From Desulfopila sp. IMCC35008 (GTDB lineage: Bacteria > Desulfobacterota > Desulfobulbia > Desulfobulbales > Desulfocapsaceae), in NCBI RefSeq assembly GCF_010646885.2, contig NZ_CP050700.1, forward strand, positions 310,001 to 374,000: a DNA stretch of 64,000 nt, given 5' to 3'. Under the pieces are notes generated by a model that saw nothing but the letters and a program-made list of their open reading frames with translations, made no database searches and was not told where the DNA came from. Position 1 is the stretch's first letter. Each line of letters opens with the position of its first letter. Below, in pieces: positions 1 through 8,725 of the stretch. Both the position numbers and the translations under genes were made by a program.

Positions 1-357
1 CATCATGCCGGGGACCTGTTGATTCGTACCTGTGCAGAGTTTTTGTTGGATGAGGTCAGGAACTCGGATCTCGTGTTCCGTATGGGGGGGGATGAGGTTG
101 TTATCCTCTGTCCCGCAACCGATCTGGATCAGGCTGCGGAGCTGTTGCACCGGATCAACACCAAGCTGGCTGGGCTTGTGGTGGAGTGTGTTGACGAGGT
201 AAGCGGTGAAGTGACTGAGGAACAGGTCTATATCAGCTTCGGTATGGCCTCAAGCCTTGAACAGGGACCACGCCAAACCGTTGCCCTTGCTGATCAACGG
301 ATGTATCAAAGCAAAAAAGAGTGGTATGAACGTGGAGGTATCAGTCCGTATCGGTAG
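1..357 (+). CDS. GGDEF-domain protein, C-terminal part (5' end outside window)
   Basis: The open frame enters from the left edge; its first codons read HHAGDLLIRTC, the usual helix before the GGDEF motif. The signature is present as RMGGDEV, so the fourth and fifth motif residues are Glu-Val instead of Glu-Phe. GGDEF domains make cyclic di-GMP from two GTP; GGDEV is an uncommon but tolerated variant, so activity is uncertain. The closing part (VYISFGMAS, then ADQRMYQSKKE) matches the normal GGDEF C-terminus, so the protein ends naturally with this domain. Any sensory input domain lies upstream of the window. The last 17 bases overlap the 3' end of the convergent gene on the other strand. Confidence 0.85.
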   Translation, partial: HHAGDLLIRTCAEFLLDEVRNSDLVFRMGGDEVVILCPATDLDQAAELLHRINTKLAGLVVECVDEVSGEVTEEQVYISFGMASSLEQGPRQTVALADQRMYQSKKEWYERGGISPYR

Positions 358-601
358 GGTTTGACTCGCCGTTGTTCTCTGCCGGGTTCTCCTTTTCATC
401 CGGATATTCCCCTTCAATTGAGGGAATATCATAAAGTTGTTTGGCCGCTAACAGAAGAAACCCCATAGCGGTAAGAGGGGCCAGCATTTTCAGGAAATCC
501 TCAGGTAGAACGTCTTCTCCGGCGATAAGTGGCAGCCCGTATTTCAGGCCGGTGTAGGAGAGGATTGAAAGCAGGACGGAAAACCACCATGACCACCTCA
601 T
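341..601 (-). CDS. small membrane protein of unknown function
   Basis: An 86-residue protein I do not recognise. Residues about 3-25 and 38-55 are hydrophobic enough for two membrane segments, followed by an acidic, Asn/Glu/Pro-rich tail that is probably cytoplasmic or disordered. Its start overlaps the stop of the HEAT-like gene by four bases (ATGA), so the two are translationally coupled and belong to the exporter operon that starts at 4593. It may be an accessory protein of the transporter, but nothing in the sequence shows that directly. Confidence 0.6.
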   Translation of the reverse strand: MRWSWWFSVLLSILSYTGLKYGLPLIAGEDVLPEDFLKMLAPLTAMGFLLLAAKQLYDIPSIEGEYPDEKENPAENNGESNPTDTD

Positions 602-993
602 TGGTCGTCCTCCAGGGCCAGTTCGACCATCTCCCGTACCTGAGGGCTGGGGTCGGAGGCAAGCGTCCGGATACTTTCAAAACACTCTTTTGTGCCTATT
701 ATACCCAGCAGCCCTACCGCTTCACCCCGGATCATTGGAGAGTCAGAACTGAGCAACGGTTTGAGCGAGGGGATGGCCAGGTGGATTTTATCCGGTTGTA
801 TTGCTTTTAATTCCTCAAAAAGTATCGAGACCCCAAGGCGCACAGCCAGCCGTTCATCGTTTAGGATGTCCCCTGCCCAGTTGTAGTAGTCGGGGTAGCG
901 CCTGAACATGGCAACAATGTTCTCCACATGTCCCATTTCCAGGAAATCTCCGATAACCTTTTTTAATTCTTTGTCACTTACTTCATTTTTCAT
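598..993 (-). CDS. HEAT-repeat-like protein
   Basis: A 131-residue soluble protein. The second half (about residues 75-130) reads as two HEAT-type helical pairs: IPSLKPLLSSDSPMIRGEAV and then IRTLASDPSPQVREMVELAL, with the D-P-x-V-R pattern typical of HEAT and PBS-lyase repeats. Such repeats act as protein-binding scaffolds. The start lies 11 bases inside the upstream ABC exporter gene and the stop overlaps the next small membrane protein gene, so it is part of the same operon. The partner is unknown; an interaction with the exporter would be a guess from position. Confidence 0.7.
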   Translation of the reverse strand: MKNEVSDKELKKVIGDFLEMGHVENIVAMFRRYPDYYNWAGDILNDERLAVRLGVSILFEELKAIQPDKIHLAIPSLKPLLSSDSPMIRGEAVGLLGIIGTKECFESIRTLASDPSPQVREMVELALEDDQ

Positions 994-2803
994 TTTTTTG
1001 TGTATTTTGCTCTATGTCGCTGCTTAAATCCATGGTGACCAGTTCGTAGTAGTGTGCCTGCTTTTGCATCAATTGTTCATGATTGCCCTGTTCCGTTATT
1101 CGACCGTTTTTCATCACCACGATATGGTCGGCTCTGCGAATAGTAGAGAGCCGGTGGGCAATGATGAGTGAGGTGCGGCCTTTGAAAATATCGGTAATTG
1201 CCTCTTCGAGAATGTTTTCAGACTCCGTATCGATGGCAGCGGTTGCCTCATCCAAAATAAGAACCCTGGGGTCACGGCATAGGATGCGGGCAAAGGAGAG
1301 CAACTGCTTTTCACCGGTTGAGAGTTCCTGGCCGCCGTCACCTATTTGAGTGTCCAATCCTTCCGGTAGTTTGTCGATAAACCTTTTCATGCCCGTCTTG
1401 CGCATAATCTCCAGTACATCGTCACGGGTCTTTCCCGTATCCATTACGATATTGGACAGCAGGCTGTCCTGGAGCAGCAGCGTATCCTGCAGAACCACAC
1501 CCACCAGGTTCCTGAGGTGATTGTGGGAGATTTCGGAGACGGGGATTCCGTCAATGCAGATGTCTCCCTGTTGCGGGGTGTAAAATCGGAGCAGCAGGTT
1601 GACAAGCGTGGTTTTGCCCGAACCTGTGGTGCCGACCATGGCCACTGTCTTGCCCGCTTTTACCGTCAACTGCAGATCGTGGATAACCGGTGTTTCAGCA
1701 TCATAACCGAAGGTGATTCCATTGAAATCGAGCCGCCCTTCAAAGTCCCTTTTCTGTGTTGGATGTGTCGGTTCCTCAATAACCGGTTGGGTATCCTGAA
1801 GCTGGAAAATGCGTTCGGCCGAGGCCATGGCCGATTGAACGATGGAGAATTTCTGTGACAACTCCCTGAGCGGCTGAAAAAAGAGGCGCATATACGAGAT
1901 GAATGCCACCAATTCTCCCACAGTGAGGTGCTGATGCAATATTTCCCTGCCGCCGTACCAGAGGATAAGTGCAACGGCAGCAGAACTCATAAACTCCGTT
2001 AACGGCATGAAGGTGCCGAACAGTCGTATCTGCGAAAGGGTGCGTTGCAGGTAACCTTTATTGAGCTTCTCAAACTGATCACGGGTGTAGTCCTGCCTGT
2101 TGAAGATTTGCAGGATGGTAATACCGGAAAGCGTTTCCGACAGAAAGCTGTTGATTTTTGCGAGCTGGCTGCGGATGGCCCGGAATCGCTCCCGCGCCAG
2201 CCTGGCAAAAAGGATAGTGGTGATGATAGCGATCGGCATGAAAAGAGACATCAATAATGCCAGCTTACTGTTCATAATAAACAGGGCGATGAGGATTCCT
2301 AAAAGCCTCAGGCAGTCGTTGAAAAGAGTGACCATGACCGAGGTGAACATCTCGTGCATGTTCTGGATGTCGTTGGTCAGTCTGGTTACCAGTCGCCCTG
2401 TGGGGTTGGCGTTGAAAAAAGGAAGGTCGAGCCGCAATAGATGACTGAACAGGTCCTGGCGTATGGAGTGCATGATCGACTGGCCGATATACTCAAGCAG
2501 GATAATCTGGAAAAATGAGAACAGAAAGACCATGATCACCATGGCGCCGTACCAGACTGCGGTGTTGCTCAATCCTCCCACCCTTCCTGCTAAATTAAGG
2601 GTCTCGTTGGTGATGTAGCGGTCAATGCCGATCTGCATCAGCCACGGCTGGGCCAAGGTCGCACCGGTAACCAGCAGGGAGATAAAGACTGCGCCGGCAA
2701 AGGCAACTCCGTGGACGGAGGTGTAGCGCACTATCCTTTTCCAGAGTCGCATATCACCGACTGAGCGAGTGTGTCCGTCTTCTTCGTAACCGAAATTCCT
2801 CAC
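983..2803 (-). CDS. ABC exporter half-transporter, catalytically competent subunit (MdlB/SmdB-like)
   Basis: A 606-residue fused membrane-ATPase protein: six-helix exporter domain (about 25-325) followed by a nucleotide-binding domain (about 360-590). The Walker A motif is GTTGSGKTT and Walker B is VLILDEATAAID with the catalytic Glu. The signature is LSTGEKQ instead of LSGGQ, a known deviation in one half of heterodimeric exporters. The GTG start overlaps the stop of the partner gene by four bases. Together the two proteins should form a heterodimeric MdlAB-type exporter in the inner membrane. The substrate cannot be read from sequence; lipids, peptides or drugs are all possible for this family. 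Confidence 0.9.
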   Translation of the reverse strand: MRNFGYEEDGHTRSVGDMRLWKRIVRYTSVHGVAFAGAVFISLLVTGATLAQPWLMQIGIDRYITNETLNLAGRVGGLSNTAVWYGAMVIMVFLFSFFQIILLEYIGQSIMHSIRQDLFSHLLRLDLPFFNANPTGRLVTRLTNDIQNMHEMFTSVMVTLFNDCLRLLGILIALFIMNSKLALLMSLFMPIAIITTILFARLARERFRAIRSQLAKINSFLSETLSGITILQIFNRQDYTRDQFEKLNKGYLQRTLSQIRLFGTFMPLTEFMSSAAVALILWYGGREILHQHLTVGELVAFISYMRLFFQPLRELSQKFSIVQSAMASAERIFQLQDTQPVIEEPTHPTQKRDFEGRLDFNGITFGYDAETPVIHDLQLTVKAGKTVAMVGTTGSGKTTLVNLLLRFYTPQQGDICIDGIPVSEISHNHLRNLVGVVLQDTLLLQDSLLSNIVMDTGKTRDDVLEIMRKTGMKRFIDKLPEGLDTQIGDGGQELSTGEKQLLSFARILCRDPRVLILDEATAAIDTESENILEEAITDIFKGRTSLIIAHRLSTIRRADHIVVMKNGRITEQGNHEQLMQKQAHYYELVTMDLSSDIEQNTQKNEK

Positions 2804-4593
2804 CGAGCGACCTCCCCATGCGTCTCACTGCGCATCTGTTTGTCATACATGGAACGGTACAGGTCGCTGTTGTCAAAGAGCTGCTCGTGGTTGCCGTCAT
2901 GGATGACACGTCCTTCTTCCAGTACAAGGATCCGGTCGGTTAACGAGAGAAGCTTGATACGGTTAGAGACGATTATTACCGTCTTTCCGGTCAGTTGTTG
3001 CTGGAGATTTTGCAGGATGACATGTTCAGTGGCCACGTCGACGGCGGACAGACCGTCGTCAATTATAAGCACTGGACGGTCGCACAACAGGGCCCGGGCA
3101 AGAGCAAGCCGTTGCCGCTGGCCTCCGGAGAGCGTTACCCCCCGTTCACCGATCTGTGTTTCGAAACGGTTTGGAAATTCGGCAATATCCTCGTAGATGG
3201 CAGCGGCATGGGCTACCATTTCAATTTCCGCTGATGTGGCATCCGGCCGGCCAAGTGCGATATTGGCACGTATGGTATCAGAAAAAAGGACCGGTTCCTG
3301 GCTGACATAACCGATGTGGGCTCTCACATATTCAACTGGCAGCGTATTGATATCTTTGTTGTTTAGGAGAAGCTGGTTGTTGTGTACAGGGTAGAGACGG
3401 ACCAGTAATTTGCACAGGGTTGACTTGCCGCTGCCCGTTCTGCCGGTAATGCCGTGCAGGCCAGGCGTGAAATTGACGTTTAAATCCGAGAGTGCAGGTT
3501 GGCTCGATGATGCGTAAGAGAATTCCAGGCCTTTAGTCTGGATGCTGACTTCATTTTGGTATGTGAATCCACTGTTTATAACAACGGGAAGTGTCGGTTC
3601 ACTGGTTACTACCGAATGGATCCGGCCGAGGGAGGTCAGTCCCCGCTGGACCAGGTTGGTGACCCAGCCGATAGCCATCATGGGCCATACCAGCATATAA
3701 AGATAGCTGATAAAGGCAACGAAATCACCGATGGTGATTTCGTTTTCAATAACCAGTTTTCCACCGTAAAAAAGAACCAGCAGCATGCCGAGGTTGCCGA
3801 CAAGAGTGGCGATGGGGTGCATTAACCCCTGGATGACGGCGACGCGAAGGTTTGATTTGACGTATTTATCGCCCAGATCCCCGAAGCGGGCCGTCTGGAA
3901 TATTTCCATAGTGTTTGCCTTAATCAACCTGATGGAGATAAGGGTGGAACGGGCAAACTCCGTGAGCAGGGAAAACTCCTCCTGGACAGTGCTGAAACGA
4001 TGATGCAGTTTGGAAGAGAGAATTCTGGTACAGAATGCCAAAAACGGCATGGGCAGCAGGGCAAGCAGGGTGAGTTTGGGGTGGATATACATCATGAAGC
4101 AGATAGCTGCCGAGGACATCATCAACGCATCGGTTGCGGCAACAAGGCCCATGCCGCAGGCCATCTGAACGCTGCTCATGTCGTTACCGGACCGGGCCAT
4201 CAGGTCACCGGTCGTGTGCTTTTCAAAAAATGGTGCATCCATTTGAAGGATATGACTGAAAATACGATCCCGTACAGCTCTCTCCAGTATACGTGAAAAT
4301 CCGATTATCAGGTATCGCCAGCTAAAGCGCAGGGCGGCAACCAGTATTCCGAAAAGAATGATCAGGCCGGAGAGTTGCAGCAGCCGGGGTTCATCAATAC
4401 TCTGCTGGGACAAGCCGTCAACACCACTCTTAATGATCCGTGGGATCAGCAATTGCATCAGGTCCACACCGAGCAGGGCGAAAAAACCGGTCAGTAATCG
4501 CAGCCGATGCTTGGCAAAAGACGGTGCCAATAGGCGCAGCAGTTCGCTGATCCTGGTCTGGGGTTTCGTATGGCCTGGTTTGGTTTTCTTCAT
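2800..4593 (-). CDS. ABC exporter half-transporter, degenerate-site subunit (MdlA/SmdA-like)
   Basis: Exporter domain followed by a nucleotide-binding domain with Walker A GRTGSGKS, signature LSGGQRQ and Walker B VLIIDDGLSAVD. The Walker B catalytic Glu is replaced by Asp, as in the MdlA-type partner of heterodimeric exporters, so ATP hydrolysis should occur mainly at the other composite site. I chose the ATG at 4593 (MKKTKPGHTK), giving 597 residues, because the family begins close to a short cytoplasmic helix; an upstream in-frame start at 4761 would add 56 unlikely residues. The Shine-Dalgarno sequence is weak. It is the first gene of a four-gene minus-strand operon and is divergent from the ybbA-like gene. 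Confidence 0.88.
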   Translation of the reverse strand: MKKTKPGHTKPQTRISELLRLLAPSFAKHRLRLLTGFFALLGVDLMQLLIPRIIKSGVDGLSQQSIDEPRLLQLSGLIILFGILVAALRFSWRYLIIGFSRILERAVRDRIFSHILQMDAPFFEKHTTGDLMARSGNDMSSVQMACGMGLVAATDALMMSSAAICFMMYIHPKLTLLALLPMPFLAFCTRILSSKLHHRFSTVQEEFSLLTEFARSTLISIRLIKANTMEIFQTARFGDLGDKYVKSNLRVAVIQGLMHPIATLVGNLGMLLVLFYGGKLVIENEITIGDFVAFISYLYMLVWPMMAIGWVTNLVQRGLTSLGRIHSVVTSEPTLPVVINSGFTYQNEVSIQTKGLEFSYASSSQPALSDLNVNFTPGLHGITGRTGSGKSTLCKLLVRLYPVHNNQLLLNNKDINTLPVEYVRAHIGYVSQEPVLFSDTIRANIALGRPDATSAEIEMVAHAAAIYEDIAEFPNRFETQIGERGVTLSGGQRQRLALARALLCDRPVLIIDDGLSAVDVATEHVILQNLQQQLTGKTVIIVSNRIKLLSLTDRILVLEEGRVIHDGNHEQLFDNSDLYRSMYDKQMRSETHGEVAR

Positions 4594-4788
4594 GATTTGC
4601 CGAACATGCAGGGGCTGGGAGGAGCGCAAAAAATACTTTATTTCTGCTAACAGGTATAACAGAGAGTGAGGTGAAACCCAAGATCCAATATACATCTTCG
4701 TTTTTTTGCCAGGGATGTTTATTGTAAGGTGGTACGATATTGTAACAACAGGGAGTTTCAAAGTTTATATATATCTCCGGGGAATATA

Positions 4789-5478
4789 ATGAAAGAAGAG
4801 ATACTCAAGGCAACTGACCTTACCAGGGAATACCGGATCGGCAATACCATGGAGCGCATTGTCGATGATGTGAGCTTATCTGTTGCAAAGGGTGAATTTG
4901 TCGTGATTTCAGGTAAGAGCGGAAGTGGCAAGACCACACTTCTCAGCTTGTTGTCCGGGTTGGAGCGCCCCACGGAGGGTCGGGTTTTTATCGGCGGTCG
5001 GGATATTACCGACCTGAGTGAAGATGACCTTGGGGTGATTCGTAACAGGAGTACCGGTTTTGTTTTCCAGTCATTTCATCTTATCCCCTCGTTGAGTGCC
5101 CTGGAAAATATAATGTTTCCTGCCGACCTGAAGGGTGATAGGGATGGCCGGGCAAAAGGAGAAAAACTCCTGCGCAAGGTCGACCTGTGGGAACGCCGGT
5201 CGCATTTTCCTGATCAGCTATCAGGGGGTGAGAAACAACGGGTGGCTATCTGTCGGGCGCTGATCAACGAACCGGATATCATCTTTGCTGATGAACCTAC
5301 CGGCAATCTTGATTCGGAAAATTCAAAAATTGTTATAGACTTGCTGACTGAATTGTACCGGGAGCAAACAACCAGCCTGGTTATGGCGACCCACAGCAAG
5401 GAAATCGCGGCTATGGCGGACAGGATACTCTATCTACATGACGGTCGTTTGCAGCGTGAACAGGATGGGGGGGCATAA
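4789..5478 (+). CDS. ybbA: ABC transporter ATPase, YbbA/LolD type
   Basis: A 229-residue stand-alone ATPase with Walker A GKSGSGKTT, signature LSGGEKQR, Walker B IIFADEPTGNLD and the H-loop ATHSKE. The PTGNLD string is typical of the MacB/LolD/YbbA class, which powers FtsX-type permeases that do mechanical work or extract lipids rather than importing solutes. The ATG at 4789 has a GGGGA ribosome site; an upstream in-frame start at 4729 is less likely. The stop overlaps the permease start by one base (TAATG). In E. coli ybbA, ybbP and tesA are also neighbours, so the assignment rests on both sequence and conserved context. Confidence 0.9.
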   Translation: MKEEILKATDLTREYRIGNTMERIVDDVSLSVAKGEFVVISGKSGSGKTTLLSLLSGLERPTEGRVFIGGRDITDLSEDDLGVIRNRSTGFVFQSFHLIPSLSALENIMFPADLKGDRDGRAKGEKLLRKVDLWERRSHFPDQLSGGEKQRVAICRALINEPDIIFADEPTGNLDSENSKIVIDLLTELYREQTTSLVMATHSKEIAAMADRILYLHDGRLQREQDGGA

Positions 5479-7970
5479 TGAACCTGCGTTTCCTGTCCAG
5501 GGAGATGTGGGCAAGCCGTGGCCAGGCGTTCATCTTCACACTCTGTACAGCGCTTTCCATCACTATGCTGGTGGCTGTCTCCAGTTTTACCCGTGATATT
5601 GAGACCTCTATCATCGGGGACGGGCAGGCTTTGCATGGCGGGGATATTATCTTACGCTCGAATTATCCGTTGAGTGCGCAACTTCTTCAAGCGGCTGCCA
5701 AGGTGCAGCCTGATGAACAGGCACGGGTTCGGACATGGCGGTTCTATTCGGTAGTGCGGGCTGAGAACGATGCTACCCTGTTTGCCAATATCATGGCAGT
5801 GGGTCGGGCTTATCCCTTGTACGGTGCAGTTGACTTGCAATCCGGCAGGGCACTTCGATCGAAGTTGCGGCCCGGGTACGCAGTGGTGGAAGATTCACTG
5901 CTGCAGAGGCTGAATCTGGAACTGGGTGATACCCTCCATGTAGGAAATCACGCACTGCAGATCGCAGATATTATTGTTGCCGAGTCGTCACGACCTATCC
6001 AGCTTGTAAATCTCGGTCCCCGTATTCTCATTTCAGAACCGGATCTTGAGAAAACAGGGCTTGTGAAAAGTGGCTCACGAGTCAGGTACGGACTGCGCAT
6101 CAAGGTCGACAAGGCATCTTCCCTGGAGAAGATGGTGCAGATCTTACGTGATGCAGCGGTCAGCGGAAGTGAGAGGGTCGAAACCTATCGATCGGCAAAC
6201 TCCGGATTGAAGCGATTTTTTGACAACCTGTTGTTCTTTCTCTCCCTGATTGCCGTTTTCACTCTTCTCCTGGCTGGTGCGGGTATGCAGAGTTCTCTTT
6301 CCGCTTTATTGAACCAGCGGGAGAAAAGCCTGGCTATTGTCAGGACCCTTGGGGGATCTTCACGTTTCCTCTTGGTTCATTACGGAGCGCTTGTCTTGTT
6401 CTTCGGCTTTTTGGGTAGCCTTTTGGGCATAGGTCTTGGGGTTGCCCTGAAATTTGGGTTGCCCCTTGTTGTCGGCGACCTTGTCGGGGCAGAATCACTG
6501 ACAGGGTTGTCCCTGGCGGATATCACCATGGGGCTCGGTCTCGGGTTGCTGGCTACCCTCTTCTTTACGTTTCTCCCCCTGTACCGGTTGCGAGGGATAA
6601 AGCCCAACGGGATCTTCCGGAAGACTGCTGAATCAGTTCACAAGGGTATGGGGTACTACTTCTTTATGGCTATCGGCCTGATTCTCTTAGCTGTTCTGGT
6701 TGTCGGCCAGTTGAAGGATGTGCGATCCGGGCTCTATTTCCTGGTCGGTGCAGGTGGGCTGATAGTCGTGGTTGCACTGTTTACCCATCTATTATTTACC
6801 CTGTTACGTCGTCTTGATAATGGACCGCTGCTGGTGCGCCTGGCGCTCAGGAGTTTGTTGCGTACGGGAAACAGGTCCGGCGCCGTCATCGTAACGCTCT
6901 CCTCAGCACTCGCCATCCTGCTTGTTATTTTTCTCGTCCGGTACAATCTGCAGGCCACGTTTGTCGAATCGTATCCGGACGATGCCCCCAATGTTTTCCT
7001 GGTTGATATCCAGGATGAACAGCGTGACGGGGTTCGTGTTTTGGTCGGAGGTGAGCTGGAGTTACACCCGATTATCCGGGCACGGCTGAAGGCAATCAAT
7101 GGGGAGCGGGTGAAGGGGGGAGAGAAAAAACGTTTTCGGGACAGCTTGAGCAGGGAGTTCAACATGACCTATCGCGATGATCTGCTCCAGGATGAAGTGC
7201 TTGAAGAAGGGAATAGCCTGTTTGGCGATGTCAGGGGGGCAGATGCGCCGGTGCCGGTATCGATCCTTGATAGCGTTGCTGAGATGGGGGATATGGAGAA
7301 AGGGGATCTGTTGGAATTCAATATCCAGGGAGTTGAACTGACGGCGGAAGTCACCAGCATCCGCAGCCGTAATCGCTCCATGTTGTATCCCTTCTTCTAT
7401 TTTGTTTTTCCGACACGGGTGTTGGATAAAGCACCGAAGACATTTTTTGGTGCTTTACATGCAAAAGAGACCTCAATTGGCAAGATGCAAAGTGAGATTG
7501 TGAGTAAATATCCCAATGTGAGCCTCATTAATATGGCCCGGGCCGCTTCTGAAATAGGAAGTATCATGGAGAAACTTGCGAGAGTTATTAACTTTCTCGC
7601 CCTCTTTTCCATGAGTGCTGGTGCGCTGATCCTGATGAGTTCGATTGTTGCTACCCGGTTTGCCAGGTTGCGCGAAGCGGTTTATTATAAGATCCTTGGC
7701 GGGGGGGCGAGATTTGTTTTATCCGTATTCTTAACGGAAAACCTTATCCTCGGTCTGGTCAGTGTTTTTTTGGGAATAGTGTTGGCCCAGATAGGTGGCT
7801 GGGGCATTTGTACCTATTTCTTTGATATCGGCTATGACAGTCACTGGGTATCTTCCCTCCTGCTTGCCGTTGCCACTCTGGTGGTGGTGAGTGTGGTCGG
7901 GACGGCTGGCTGTGTGAATATCATACGCCAGAAACCTGCATCTTTTTTACGGGAGCAGAGTGTTGAATAA
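5478..7970 (+). CDS. ybbP: FtsX-like ABC permease, YbbP family
   Basis: An 830-residue inner-membrane protein with the YbbP layout: an N-terminal membrane anchor (about 15-35), a long extracytoplasmic domain, a first FtsX-type four-helix block (about 245-430), a second extracytoplasmic domain (about 500-690), and a closing FtsX block (about 700-825). It is translationally coupled to the ATPase before it and overlaps the esterase after it, so all three are made together. YbbAP function is poorly defined; the esterase neighbour suggests lipid or acyl-ester handling at the cell envelope. No frameshift is seen. Confidence 0.88.
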   Translation: MNLRFLSREMWASRGQAFIFTLCTALSITMLVAVSSFTRDIETSIIGDGQALHGGDIILRSNYPLSAQLLQAAAKVQPDEQARVRTWRFYSVVRAENDATLFANIMAVGRAYPLYGAVDLQSGRALRSKLRPGYAVVEDSLLQRLNLELGDTLHVGNHALQIADIIVAESSRPIQLVNLGPRILISEPDLEKTGLVKSGSRVRYGLRIKVDKASSLEKMVQILRDAAVSGSERVETYRSANSGLKRFFDNLLFFLSLIAVFTLLLAGAGMQSSLSALLNQREKSLAIVRTLGGSSRFLLVHYGALVLFFGFLGSLLGIGLGVALKFGLPLVVGDLVGAESLTGLSLADITMGLGLGLLATLFFTFLPLYRLRGIKPNGIFRKTAESVHKGMGYYFFMAIGLILLAVLVVGQLKDVRSGLYFLVGAGGLIVVVALFTHLLFTLLRRLDNGPLLVRLALRSLLRTGNRSGAVIVTLSSALAILLVIFLVRYNLQATFVESYPDDAPNVFLVDIQDEQRDGVRVLVGGELELHPIIRARLKAINGERVKGGEKKRFRDSLSREFNMTYRDDLLQDEVLEEGNSLFGDVRGADAPVPVSILDSVAEMGDMEKGDLLEFNIQGVELTAEVTSIRSRNRSMLYPFFYFVFPTRVLDKAPKTFFGALHAKETSIGKMQSEIVSKYPNVSLINMARAASEIGSIMEKLARVINFLALFSMSAGALILMSSIVATRFARLREAVYYKILGGGARFVLSVFLTENLILGLVSVFLGIVLAQIGGWGICTYFFDIGYDSHWVSSLLLAVATLVVVSVVGTAGCVNIIRQKPASFLREQSVE

Positions 7971-8658
7971 AAAACATGGATTATGGCTGTTGGTCTGTCT
8001 CTCTTTAGTCCTGGGCGGCATTTTTACAGGCGGATGCGACAATGGGGAGCAAAAGAAAGCAGAATCCGTTGTTCAAGAAGAAACAGCAGGGCTTATTGTG
8101 GCTGTGGGTGACAGCCTGACGGCCGGCTTGGGGCTTGATGAAGCTCAGGCATTTCCCGCTCTTTTAGCTGAGAGGTTGAAAAAAGACGGCAGGAATTATC
8201 AGGTGGTGAATTCGGGGGTGAGCGGGGAGACCTCCAGCGGTACCTTGAGCCGGATTGACTGGATACTAACCATGAAACCGGACATTGTTATCCTTGAGAC
8301 CGGTGCCAATGACGGGTTAAGGGGGCAGGATGTTGAACTTCTGCAAAAAAATCTGGAAAAAATCCTTCGGAAATTACAGCAAGCGGATGTCGAGGTCGTA
8401 CTGACCGGTATGCTGATGGTCTGGAACCTTGGAGAGGACTATACCTCCGCATTTAACATGGTGTATCCGGATGTGGCCGAAAAGTTCGATTATCCGTTTA
8501 TGGAGTTTTTTTTGCAGGATGTTGCTACGGTTGCCGAGTTGAATCTGGATGACGGTCTCCACCCAAATCATGAGGGGTATAAACGGATTGTGGAGAATCT
8601 TTACCCACATGTGATAGTGGCCATTGACCGGCTGGAAAAGAAACGTAATTCCAGGTAG
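7960..8658 (+). CDS. tesA: SGNH-family esterase/lysophospholipase (TesA-like), predicted lipoprotein
   Basis: A 232-residue SGNH hydrolase. Block I is GDSLTAG with the nucleophilic Ser, block III is GANDG, and block V is DGLHPN with the catalytic Asp and His. The family comprises the thioesterase/arylesterase/lysophospholipase TesA. The start is GTG at 7960, overlapping ybbP by 11 bases. The N-terminus is a hydrophobic signal ending in FTGGC, consistent with a lipobox, so the enzyme is probably tethered to a membrane. E. coli TesA instead has a cleaved signal peptide and is soluble in the periplasm. The neighbouring YbbAP-type transporter supports a role in envelope lipid turnover. Confidence 0.88.
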   Translation: MLNKKHGLWLLVCLSLVLGGIFTGGCDNGEQKKAESVVQEETAGLIVAVGDSLTAGLGLDEAQAFPALLAERLKKDGRNYQVVNSGVSGETSSGTLSRIDWILTMKPDIVILETGANDGLRGQDVELLQKNLEKILRKLQQADVEVVLTGMLMVWNLGEDYTSAFNMVYPDVAEKFDYPFMEFFLQDVATVAELNLDDGLHPNHEGYKRIVENLYPHVIVAIDRLEKKRNSR

Positions 8659-8725
8659 ATTGCAGTTTTGTTAAACAGTAAAATATTCATTTGTATCGTG
8701 AAGTGCCGAGGGGGCTGCACTGAGT

